Source of the DNA: Marinospirillum sp.
Lineage (GTDB): Bacteria; Pseudomonadota; Gammaproteobacteria; Pseudomonadales; Halomonadaceae
DNA length: 5,707 bases
Assembly (NCBI GenBank): GCA_007116865.1
Contig: SKHR01000123.1
Span: forward strand, 1-5,707
Direction of reading: 5' to 3'
Shown here: one piece after another, positions 1-5,707 of the stretch
How positions within the stretch are numbered: position 1 is the stretch's first letter
How the letters are laid out: each line of letters opens with the position of its first letter
Translations under genes and position numbers: made by a program
The notes under the pieces: generated by a model
Database searches by the model: none
What the model saw: only the letters and a program-made list of their open reading frames with translations
Told to the model about the DNA's origin: nothing

Positions 1-460
1 AGCCTTTGAGCGTTTTGCTTTTTTGCATCATCAACACCATGCCAAAAATCAGCCCTGGCATGGCATAGGCCGCGATATCAACCCGCAGCCCCAGACCGGC
101 AATCAGCCAGGCCCCGGTGGTGGTGCCAATATTGGCGCCCATGATGATGCCAATGCCCGCGGCCAGCGTGATCATTTCGGCACTGACAAAAGAGACGGTG
201 ATCAGAGAAACCAGGGAGCTGGACTGCATCACCGTGGTACTGATCATGCCAAACGACAGGCTCTTCCAGAGCTTGTCCGTGGACTTCCTGAGCAGAGTTT
301 CCAGGGTGCCGCCAGTGAAGGCTTTAAACCCTTCTTCCAGGCACAGCATGCCGAACATGAACAGCGCCACCCCGGCCGCGATTTCGGTAAAGTCCGAGCT
401 TCGCCAAATCGCCCAAGCCAAGAACAACAGGACCAGGGGCAGAGTAACTTTTTTTATCAT
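1..460 (-). CDS. Na/Pi-cotransporter family membrane protein, N-terminal part (runs off left edge)
   Basis: The 153 codons present are open to the left edge with no stop, so the 3' end lies outside the window. The protein is strongly hydrophobic, with likely membrane segments around residues 3-19, 27-42, 68-92, 97-124 and 128-146. It carries the hallmark of the Na/Pi cotransporter family (PF02690; NptA, YjbB and SLC34 relatives): QSSS at residues 79-82 followed by GANIGTT at 108-114. This is the first of two such repeats normally found; the second would be off the window. Family members move phosphate with sodium across the inner membrane, some as exporters, but the substrate cannot be fixed from this half. 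QSSS is followed here by LVSL rather than the more usual ATT, and an extra short hydrophobic N-terminus precedes the first core helix, suggesting a less-studied subfamily. The start is supported by AAGGAAG (470-476) 9 nt upstream. It follows the M23 gene after 31 nt and is probably cotranscribed. Confidence 0.85.
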   Translation of the reverse strand, partial: MIKKVTLPLVLLFLAWAIWRSSDFTEIAAGVALFMFGMLCLEEGFKAFTGGTLETLLRKSTDKLWKSLSFGMISTTVMQSSSLVSLITVSFVSAEMITLAAGIGIIMGANIGTTTGAWLIAGLGLRVDIAAYAMPGLIFGMVLMMQKSKTLKG

Positions 461-491
461 GATTTGCCGCTTCCTTAATCAAGGTGTCCAA

Positions 492-1316
492 CTAGGGCAG
501 GAATAATTCCGGGTTCACTCGGGCACCATTCAGGCTCATGGTCCAGTGTAGATGAGGACCGGTCGAGCGACCAGTACTGCCCACACGACCAATCAACTGA
601 CCTGCACTCACTTCACTACCAACCGCAAGCTCAGCAAACTCACTCAAGTGACAATACAGGCTGGTCAACCCCATGCCATGATCGATCACCAGCGTTTTGC
701 CATTAAAAAAATAATCATTAAGCGCGGTGACCCGCCCCGGCAAGGCGGCCAGAATCGGGGTTCCCTGAGGCGCCGCAATGTCCAGACCGGTATGCGGGTT
801 GCGCGGCTGACCATTGAACACACGGCGAAACCCAAAAGGACTGGAAAAACGTCCTTCCACTGGCTGTACCAAAGCCGGCAAGGGTCGGTGCACAGGGCGA
901 AAGGCATCCATCGCCCCGCGCAGCTCTGGCAGCTCACGCTGCACTCTGGCCTGGTCTTCAGCGGAAAGGCTCACATAACGAAAGTCGACATCCAGGTGTT
1001 GCGCCGGATAGTCTTTGGGGGCAACGTCAAAGGGCAGAGGTACTTCACCCTCTCGGGTTTGCCACTGAGCCGCATAAGCACCGGGGGACAGGTCAAGTGG
1101 CAAACCCACCCAGGCAAACCACTGTCCCTGGCGTTGGGCAACAAACACCCGCTGCCCTTGGAAAGACACCCAGGGTGGTGCATCACCGCGCTGTGGTATC
1201 GATAAAATGGCGATGCCGCCTGGCACTCGCTCCTCTTTAGGCCAAACCCCCTGCGCCCAAACCGGAACCACCCAAAGCAACAAAAACACCCCGACTAAAA
1301 CACGATGGATTCTCAT
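492..1316 (-). CDS. Secreted M23 family metallopeptidase (LytM-type peptidoglycan endopeptidase)
   Basis: This 274-residue protein has an N-terminal signal peptide: R2/R5, a hydrophobic core at residues 7-19, and a likely cleavage after VWA at 19-21. It should act in the periplasm. Residues 24-145 form a beta-rich domain without catalytic motifs, resembling the N-terminal domain often attached to gammaproteobacterial M23 enzymes. The catalytic M23/LytM domain spans about 150-274. It has HTGLD (H175 and D179, zinc ligands), YCHLS (H223, catalytic by comparison with LytM) and HLHW (H255 catalytic, H257 zinc ligand). All expected residues are present, so it should be an active Zn endopeptidase cutting peptide cross-links in murein, unlike EnvC/NlpD-type activators that lack them. 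Its ATG overlaps the xseA stop as ATGA. A strong ribosome binding site, GGAGGGAG, lies inside the xseA 3' end. No LysM, SPOR or coiled-coil domain is visible. Family and fold are secure; the exact bond cleaved and the cellular role are not. Confidence 0.93.
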   Translation of the reverse strand: MRIHRVLVGVFLLLWVVPVWAQGVWPKEERVPGGIAILSIPQRGDAPPWVSFQGQRVFVAQRQGQWFAWVGLPLDLSPGAYAAQWQTREGEVPLPFDVAPKDYPAQHLDVDFRYVSLSAEDQARVQRELPELRGAMDAFRPVHRPLPALVQPVEGRFSSPFGFRRVFNGQPRNPHTGLDIAAPQGTPILAALPGRVTALNDYFFNGKTLVIDHGMGLTSLYCHLSEFAELAVGSEVSAGQLIGRVGSTGRSTGPHLHWTMSLNGARVNPELFLP

Positions 1317-2689
1317 GGGTTTTGATCTCCCTCCAGGGCGGTCACCTGACAGGTTAATTGTCCTTCGCCTAAACGCACCCTGAGGGACTGGTTCAGTGCC
1401 ACCTGATCAGCACGCCTGACCAATGCCCCCTGGGTTGTGGTCACCAGCGCGTAACCACGTGACAGGGTGTTCAGGGGACTCATTGCCGCCAAACGCCCGG
1501 CTAAAGCGCCCAACTGCTGTTGGTTGAACTGATGTTTTGTTTGCAGGCTGCGATCCAGACGCTGACCCAGGGTCACAACCTGGCTTTGTGTGAATTGCAG
1601 GGACTGAGCCGGTGATGCGGCGGCCAGACGCTGCTGCAGGCGCTGCAAACGTTCAGCCTGATCCGCCAGTCGACGTTGCGGATGCTGTGCCTGCAGGCGT
1701 TGTTGAGTCTGCTGCAGACGCTGGGCTTCACGACTGAAAACCGGCTGCAACTGCTGGGCACTAACCGCTACTCGATCCAGCGCCTGGATCGCTCCTCGCA
1801 ACACAGCGCCCATTTGATGCTGTAACCAGCCCTGTTGACGAGCCAACTGTTCATGCAGTGCCTGGCGATCTGGAGTGACACACTCCGCTGCCGCCGTCGG
1901 GGTTGCCGCACGCAAGTCACTGACAAAGTCCATCAGGGTGGTGTCGGTTTCGTGGCCGATGCCACTGACCCAGGGCCAGGGCGAATTGGCAAACAAACGC
2001 ACCAAGCCTTCATCATTGAAGGCCTGCAAGTCTTCGATACTGCCGCCACCGCGAACCAGCAGCAGTACATCCGGCTGACCTTTTCGCTGCGCCAGAACCC
2101 AGGCCTGGCGCAGGCTGGCAAGGGCTTCACGCCCCTGAACCACTGCTGGATACAACCACACCTCGGCCAAGGGCCAGCGCCGCTGAATCACTTGTAGCAC
2201 ATCCTGCAAAGCGGCCCCCTGGTCCGAGGTGATCACCCCGATACGCTGAGGAAAACGCGGTAAGGGGCGTTTTCTGGCTGGATCAAACAACCCCTCTGCG
2301 GCCAGTTGTTTTTTCAAGGCCTCCAGGCGCAGCAGGGCATCGCCTTCACCACTAAAACGCAGTCCCTGGACTAAAAACTGATACTGGCCACGCGCTTCAA
2401 ACAGGCTGACCTGGCCTTGCAGGGTCACCTGCTCGCCTTTTTTGGGCACCCGCACAACCCGCTGATTGTGCCCACGAAACATCACACAGCTTAACTGTGA
2501 CTGCGCATCTTTCAGGGTGAAGTACCAGTGCCCGGAGGCATGGGCGGTCATCTCGGCAATTTCACCCTCCACCCAGACACCGGCCAGCTGTTTTTCCAGC
2601 AGCTGGCGCGCCTGGGCATTGAGTTGTGAAACACTGAGGCTGGCCTGAAGGGCAGGCGGGCGGGGTGCCTCAAATCCTGCACGGGGCAT
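1313..2689 (-). CDS. xseA: Exodeoxyribonuclease VII large subunit
   Basis: XseA is the catalytic subunit of exonuclease VII. With several copies of the small subunit XseB it degrades single-stranded DNA from both ends into short oligonucleotides in the cytoplasm, in mismatch repair and DNA damage tolerance. The protein has 458 residues; E. coli XseA has about 456. An OB-fold nucleic-acid-binding domain covers about residues 17-115 (WVEGEIAE, GHWYFTLKD). The nuclease domain covers about 130-270, with GVITSDQGAA at 151-160, RGGGS at 213-217 and GIGHETD at 243-249. D163, R213, H246 and D249 have the same spacing as the E. coli residues I recall as essential (D155, R205, H238, D241). Residues 275-400 are rich in Gln, Leu and Arg and form the long coiled coil that binds XseB. 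A C-terminal beta segment follows the conserved LSRGYALV (409-416). The gene begins 3 nt after the yggT stop with no clear Shine-Dalgarno, so translation is probably coupled. No xseB is in the window. Confidence 0.97.
   Translation of the reverse strand: MPRAGFEAPRPPALQASLSVSQLNAQARQLLEKQLAGVWVEGEIAEMTAHASGHWYFTLKDAQSQLSCVMFRGHNQRVVRVPKKGEQVTLQGQVSLFEARGQYQFLVQGLRFSGEGDALLRLEALKKQLAAEGLFDPARKRPLPRFPQRIGVITSDQGAALQDVLQVIQRRWPLAEVWLYPAVVQGREALASLRQAWVLAQRKGQPDVLLLVRGGGSIEDLQAFNDEGLVRLFANSPWPWVSGIGHETDTTLMDFVSDLRAATPTAAAECVTPDRQALHEQLARQQGWLQHQMGAVLRGAIQALDRVAVSAQQLQPVFSREAQRLQQTQQRLQAQHPQRRLADQAERLQRLQQRLAAASPAQSLQFTQSQVVTLGQRLDRSLQTKHQFNQQQLGALAGRLAAMSPLNTLSRGYALVTTTQGALVRRADQVALNQSLRVRLGEGQLTCQVTALEGDQNP
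1327..1334 (-). promoter_or_regulatory. Strong ribosome binding site for the M23 peptidase gene, inside the xseA 3' end
   Basis: On the minus strand the bases read GGAGGGAG, 10 nt before the ATG. They encode the last Glu-Gly-Asp of XseA. With the ATGA stop/start overlap this supports the chosen start and suggests coupled but independently strong translation of the peptidase. Confidence 0.7.
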
Positions 2690-2692
2690 GGG

Positions 2693-3271
2693 TTAAAATC
2701 CGATCAACGCAGCCACCGGCATGCCGGCCATCTGCGCCAGAATGCCGACCAGCACCGTGGTCACCAGATTCAAACCTAGAAAGACAAAGATGGGTGATAA
2801 GTCCAACCCACCCAGACTGGGAATAAAACGCCGTACCGGTGCCAGTAAAGGCTCAATCAATTGATGCACCAAAAGTGCTCCAGGGTGTGAAGCCTGGGGG
2901 GCCACCCAACTGAGAATGATGGAGATGATCAAGGCAAAGAAATAAATATCCAGTGCGGTTTTGACCGCACCGGCCACCCCGCCGACGAGGATGCTGCCCA
3001 GCCCGGCAATCTGACCGTGCATTTGCAGTACCAGAAAAATCCCTAGCGCCTTGATCACCACTGCCAACAAAAAACTGGCTGGATCAATTCGACCCACGGG
3101 TCGCAACAGCATTTGCATGGGGCGCACGACCGGATTAGTTGCACTCACCACGCCTTGAGTGATGGGATTAAAATAATCCGCTTTGCTGAGGTGCAACAAA
3201 AACCTCAGCATGACGATGAAGGTCATCAAATGAAATATCAGCTGGATGAAACTCGCCAAGCCTGCGCCCAT
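2693..3271 (-). CDS. yggT: YggT family integral membrane protein
   Basis: This is a 192-residue inner-membrane protein with two tandem YGGT repeats (PF02325), the usual length and layout for proteobacterial YggT. Membrane segments lie at about residues 7-27, 66-86, 93-123 and 158-182. Each half has a similar loop motif next to a helix: NPITQGVVSATNPVVRPMQ at about 35-53, and IEPLLAPVRRFIP at 139-151, with the conserved Asn/Glu-Pro and Pro-x-R pattern. The molecular function is not settled; E. coli YggT has been linked to tolerance of osmotic or cation stress, and relatives (YlmG, CCB3) to envelope or thylakoid organisation. The start is supported by GGAGA (3277-3281) 5 nt upstream. It lies between proC (80 nt upstream) and xseA (3 nt downstream), the conserved position after yggS-proC. 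Identity is secure; function is inferred only at the family level. Confidence 0.94.
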   Translation of the reverse strand: MGAGLASFIQLIFHLMTFIVMLRFLLHLSKADYFNPITQGVVSATNPVVRPMQMLLRPVGRIDPASFLLAVVIKALGIFLVLQMHGQIAGLGSILVGGVAGAVKTALDIYFFALIISIILSWVAPQASHPGALLVHQLIEPLLAPVRRFIPSLGGLDLSPIFVFLGLNLVTTVLVGILAQMAGMPVAALIGF

Positions 3272-3304
3272 GATTGTCTCCGTTTGCTTAGGATGCCTTA
3301 GATT

Positions 3305-3329
3305 AACTAGGCCTGCTGGCCGTCTAGTT
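3305..3329 (-). other. Imperfect hairpin in the proC-yggT gap
   Basis: An inverted repeat pairs AACTAG (3305-3310) with CTAGTT (3324-3329). The stem continues with a GCC/GGC pair (3311-3313 with 3318-3320), closing a four-base loop and leaving a three-base bulge. About 9 bp form in total. There is no T-run after the stem on either strand, so it does not look like a standard intrinsic terminator. It sits 25 nt past the proC stop and 33 nt before the yggT start, and could be an RNA processing or stability element, or chance. Confidence 0.35.
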
Positions 3330-3351
3330 TACTTGAAGCCGCCACTCAGGT

Positions 3352-4197
3352 TCAGCCTTTTTCACTACCCGCTGATAACTCCTGAGCCAGACTTTTAGCA
3401 CGCAACGCAGCAGCCTGTGCGGCACCATCCACCAAAGCGACCAGTCCGCCCTGGACGAAATGCTGGATCGCCTGTTCGGTGGTTCCGCCAGGCGAAGTCA
3501 CCTTACGCCGCAGCTCTGCTGGCTCATCACCGGACTCCAGCAGCATTTTGCCTGCACCAAACGCGGTGCCTTGCGCCAGTTGCAGCGCCAGTTCTGGCGG
3601 CAAACCCAGGTTTTTCCCTGCCGTGGCCAGCGCCTCGGTCAAGAGAAAATAATAGGCTGGCCCGGAGCCGGATATCGCCGTCACCGCATCCAGCAAAGGC
3701 TCTTCTTCCACCCAGTAACCGGCGCCCGTCGCCTCACTGACTCGTTCAATCCAACTGCGCTGAGTGGCACTCACACCGGCCTGAGCATAAAGCCCGGCCA
3801 CCCCGACGCCTAATAAAGAGGGGGTGTTCGGCATACTGCGGGCAATCGCCAGACCACCACCCACCCAGTTGTCTAGCTGGGCGGTGGTCACACCAGCCGC
3901 AATGCTCATCAGCAAGGGGCGAACCTGTTGCAGGGCCGGAGCCAAGGATTGACACACAGCCCTCATGACCTGAGGTTTGACGGCCAGGATCACCAGCTCA
4001 GCGGCGACCACGGCCTGAGCGTTATCCTGAGTTGTGTTCACCCCCTGCGCCTGCCAGGGTGTGAGTTTATCCAGCCCCGGATCTGACAGGGTGATCTTAT
4101 CCGCAGGATAACCCTTTGCCAGCAGGCCAGAAAGGATCGCACTGGCCATGTTGCCAGCACCAATAAAGGTGATACGAGGAGCGGGGGTTGAGGTCAT
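3352..4197 (-). CDS. proC: Pyrroline-5-carboxylate reductase
   Basis: ProC catalyses the last step of proline biosynthesis in the cytoplasm, reducing 1-pyrroline-5-carboxylate to L-proline with NAD(P)H. The 281-residue product is close to the usual 270-280. The N-terminal Rossmann fold has the dinucleotide motif FIGAGNMA (residues 11-18) and LAVKP (71-75). RSMPNTP (120-126) follows. The C-terminal dimerisation and substrate domain carries the family signature around AISGSGPAYYF (174-184) and VTSPGGTTEQAI (233-244). All expected motifs are intact. The reading frame stays open upstream to 4449, but that stretch lies inside yggS and resembles nothing in the family. The chosen ATG is preceded by GGAGAA (4201-4206) and places the Rossmann beta strand at the normal distance from the N-terminus. 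It follows yggS after 29 nt, the conserved order in proteobacteria, and is probably cotranscribed with it. Confidence 0.97.
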   Translation of the reverse strand: MTSTPAPRITFIGAGNMASAILSGLLAKGYPADKITLSDPGLDKLTPWQAQGVNTTQDNAQAVVAAELVILAVKPQVMRAVCQSLAPALQQVRPLLMSIAAGVTTAQLDNWVGGGLAIARSMPNTPSLLGVGVAGLYAQAGVSATQRSWIERVSEATGAGYWVEEEPLLDAVTAISGSGPAYYFLLTEALATAGKNLGLPPELALQLAQGTAFGAGKMLLESGDEPAELRRKVTSPGGTTEQAIQHFVQGGLVALVDGAAQAAALRAKSLAQELSAGSEKG

Positions 4198-4200
4198 GAC

Positions 4201-4206
4201 TTCTCC
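4201..4206 (-). promoter_or_regulatory. Ribosome binding site deciding the proC start
   Basis: The minus strand reads GGAGAA three bases before the ATG at 4197, with the GGAG core five bases away. This selects the 281-residue form over the longer open frame reaching back to 4449 inside yggS. Confidence 0.7.
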
Positions 4207-4226
4207 AAAATTGATCAAAACAGGCG

Positions 4227-4925
4227 TCAGTCGCGGGCACCAAAAATCGCGGTACCGATCCGAACCAGGGTCGAACCTTCGGCGATCGCGGCTTCCAAAT
4301 CGCCACTCATGCCCATCGACAGGGTATCCAGACGGGCATCTGGCCAGCGTTGTTGCAATTCGCGCTGCAATGCGGCCAACTGAGCAAAAGCGGCTCGTTG
4401 CTGGGTCGGATCGGAACTGGGCGCGGGCAGGCACATCAGTCCACGCCATTGTAACCGAGGCAGTGCCTGAACGGCGGCAGCCAAATCGGGCAGCGCCTCT
4501 GGTGTCGCACCGGATTTACTGGCCTCCTGGCTGACATTCACCTGAATCAGAACCTGCAAAGGGGGTTTATCCGCCGGGCGCTGATCATTGAGACGCTGCG
4601 CCAGCTTTAATCGATCCAGGCTGTGCACCCAGTCAAAGGCCTCTGCCACATTTCGGGTTTTATTGGATTGCAGCGGCCCTATAAAATGCCATTCCAAGTT
4701 CGCTGTCTGTGCCAGTGCCGCCTGTTTTTCCAGCGCCTCTTGCAGATAGTTTTCACCGAAAGCCCGCTGTCCCAAGGTTATCGCCTGGCGTAGTGCATCC
4801 ACTGGCTGCTTTTTGCTCACCGCCAGAATATTGACCTCGGACGGGTGTCGACCAAACTTGATGCAAGCCTGCTCTACCTGTTTTCTTACCTTTGCGATAT
4901 GCTGAGCAATATGTGTGTGTGACAT
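4227..4925 (-). CDS. yggS: YggS/PLPBP family pyridoxal phosphate homeostasis protein
   Basis: This is a cytoplasmic PLP-binding protein with the alanine-racemase-like TIM-barrel fold but no known enzymatic activity. Family members buffer pyridoxal 5'-phosphate and influence amino-acid pools. The product has 232 residues; E. coli YggS has about 234. The PLP lysine is K38 in LAVSKKQP (residues 34-41). Other family motifs are FGENYLQE (56-63), WHFIGPLQSNK (79-89), HSLDR (101-105), QVNVSQEASKSG (128-139), RGLMCLP (161-167), LSMGMSGD (202-209, phosphate binding) and VRIGTAIFG (221-229). The frame is open further upstream to an ATG at 5045, but that would overlap pilT by 57 bp and add 40 residues outside the family. 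The ATG at 4925 gives the typical short N-terminus (IAQHIAKVRKQV). The Shine-Dalgarno there is weak. It is probably the first gene of the minus-strand run. Confidence 0.96.
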   Translation of the reverse strand: MSHTHIAQHIAKVRKQVEQACIKFGRHPSEVNILAVSKKQPVDALRQAITLGQRAFGENYLQEALEKQAALAQTANLEWHFIGPLQSNKTRNVAEAFDWVHSLDRLKLAQRLNDQRPADKPPLQVLIQVNVSQEASKSGATPEALPDLAAAVQALPRLQWRGLMCLPAPSSDPTQQRAAFAQLAALQRELQQRWPDARLDTLSMGMSGDLEAAIAEGSTLVRIGTAIFGARD

Positions 4926-4988
4926 CTTGTGAGCCTGTTGTTCACTGTCCACCCCTGAAATTGGAATGCTCAGAGGATTGCCTGACTC
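4926..4988. other. 63-bp divergent intergenic region between yggS and pilT
   Basis: This gap separates the two oppositely transcribed starts and must hold, or lie next to, promoters for both directions. I see no hexamer pair good enough to call a sigma-70 promoter in either direction. A TTGTTC (4938-4943) with TGGAAT (4962-4967) on the plus strand is a poor match. Promoters may extend into the flanking coding sequences. AGAGGA (4972-4977), 11 nt before the pilT ATG, is the likely pilT ribosome binding site. Confidence 0.5.
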
Positions 4989-5707
4989 ATGGATATTACA
5001 GAATTGCTCGCCTTCTGCGCAAAGCAGAATGCATCCGACCTTCATCTCTCTGCTGATTTACCACCCATGATCCGTGTTGACGGCGATATCCGCCGCGTCA
5101 ATGTCCCGCCCATGGAGCACAAAGAAGTTCGCGCCATGGTGTATGACATCATGAACGACAAGCAGCGGCGTCAGTACGAAGAGTTTTTTGAAGTCGACTT
5201 TTCTTTTGAGCTGCCCGGCCTGGCGCGTTTCCGGGTCAATGCCTTCAACCATAACCGGGGGGCGGGTGCGGTTTTCCGTCTGATTCCTTCAAAAATACTG
5301 ACCATGGAAGAGCTCGGCTTAGGCAGTATTTTCCGCAACCTTTCCATGCTGCCCCGAGGACTGGTGCTGGTCACCGGACCAACTGGCTCGGGTAAGTCCA
5401 CCACCCTGGCAGCCATGCTGGACCATATCAATGAGCGCAAGAATGCCCACATCCTCACCATTGAGGACCCCATTGAGTTTGTGCACGAATCCAAGCGCTC
5501 ACTGGTCAACCAGCGTGAAGTGCATCGTGACACTCTGGGTTTCACCGAAGCCTTGCGCTCCGCGCTGCGTGAAGACCCTGACGTGATTCTGGTCGGTGAG
5601 ATGCGCGACCTGGAAACCATTCGTCTGGCCCTGACCGCGGCAGAAACCGGTCACATCGTCTTTGGCACCCTGCACACCACCGGCGCGGCCAAAACCATTG
5701 ACCGGAT
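4989..5707 (+). CDS. pilT: Type IV pilus retraction ATPase PilT, N-terminal part (runs off right edge)
   Basis: PilT is the hexameric secretion-superfamily ATPase at the cytoplasmic base of the type IV pilus. It drives pilus retraction, hence twitching motility and often DNA uptake. The 239 codons present cover about 70% of a typical 344-residue PilT. The N-terminal PAS-like domain starts with MDITELLAF and ASDLHLS (residues 15-21). The RecA-like ATPase domain has Walker A GPTGSGKST (130-138), the Asp box TIEDPIEF (157-164), Walker B LVGEMRD (201-207) and the His box starting at GTLHTT (226-231). All catalytic motifs are intact. The sequence agrees closely with Pseudomonas PilT as I remember it, including the start, and looks like PilT rather than PilU. 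It is divergent from yggS, the classic arrangement in pseudomonads. A pilU gene might follow beyond the window, as in many relatives, but this cannot be seen. Confidence 0.98.
   Translation, partial: MDITELLAFCAKQNASDLHLSADLPPMIRVDGDIRRVNVPPMEHKEVRAMVYDIMNDKQRRQYEEFFEVDFSFELPGLARFRVNAFNHNRGAGAVFRLIPSKILTMEELGLGSIFRNLSMLPRGLVLVTGPTGSGKSTTLAAMLDHINERKNAHILTIEDPIEFVHESKRSLVNQREVHRDTLGFTEALRSALREDPDVILVGEMRDLETIRLALTAAETGHIVFGTLHTTGAAKTIDR

Noticed and set aside
23..506. Two overlapping plus-strand open frames of 151 and 129 codons
   Set aside because: They are antisense to the Na/Pi-family gene, whose minus-strand frame has clear family motifs. The plus-strand products show low-complexity His/Gln/Arg composition and no domain.
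552..1205. Plus-strand open frame of 217 codons opposite the M23 gene
   Set aside because: The M23 frame has a signal peptide and all catalytic residues. The opposite product is basic, shows no recognisable motif and has no good ribosome binding site.
1600..1760. Repetitive CTGC/CAG-like bases resembling a DNA repeat
   Set aside because: They encode the Gln/Leu/Arg-rich coiled coil of XseA, and the repetition follows from the heptad composition, not from a separate repeat element.
3305..3329. Intrinsic terminator after proC
   Set aside because: The stem is short and bulged and is not followed by a T-run on the minus strand, so it was kept only as a generic hairpin.
4198..4449. 84-codon N-terminal extension of ProC overlapping yggS
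   Set aside because: The added residues are Arg-rich and unlike any ProC N-terminus, lie out of frame inside yggS, and the internal ATG has a good ribosome binding site.
4938..4967. Possible sigma-70 promoter for pilT (TTGTTC, 18 nt, TGGAAT)
   Set aside because: Only three of six and four of six consensus bases match, which is expected by chance in a gap this size.
4926..5045. 40-codon N-terminal extension of YggS overlapping the pilT 5' end
   Set aside because: It would overlap pilT on the other strand, and the shorter form matches the family length and N-terminus.
5171..5620. Minus-strand open frame of 149 codons opposite pilT
   Set aside because: PilT on the plus strand is intact with all ATPase motifs. 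The antisense frame is Ser/Arg-rich shadow sequence.

Overview
The window reads as ordinary chromosomal DNA from a gammaproteobacterium, close to the Pseudomonas/Oceanospirillales type. The main evidence is the divergent arrangement of pilT on one side and yggS-proC-yggT on the other, which is a conserved block in type IV-piliated gammaproteobacteria. The PilT start and its motifs also look very close to those of Pseudomonas PilT. GC is moderate to fairly high and even along the window. I see no mobile element, CRISPR array, tRNA or rRNA.

Layout: about 4.9 kb is occupied by six tightly packed minus-strand genes. In transcription order (right to left) they are yggS (PLP homeostasis), proC (last step of proline synthesis), yggT (small membrane protein), xseA (large subunit of exonuclease VII), a secreted M23 peptidoglycan endopeptidase, and the first 153 codons of a Na/Pi-cotransporter-family membrane protein that runs off the left edge. 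Gaps are 29, 80 and 3 nt, then a 4-nt ATGA overlap, then 31 nt. The set could therefore be one transcription unit, with a small hairpin in the proC-yggT gap as the only visible internal signal. On the plus strand, pilT (type IV pilus retraction ATPase) starts 63 bp from yggS and runs off the right edge after 239 codons.

The genes do not form one pathway. yggS-proC-yggT is a conserved housekeeping set. xseA adds DNA repair, the M23 protein adds cell-wall remodelling, and the Na/Pi-family protein adds ion or phosphate transport. The unusual point is the joining of xseA-M23-Na/Pi to the 3' side of yggT. In Pseudomonas, as I recall, yggT is followed by the methionine genes metX/metW. I found no convincing sign of a new system here, and the findings below are modest.
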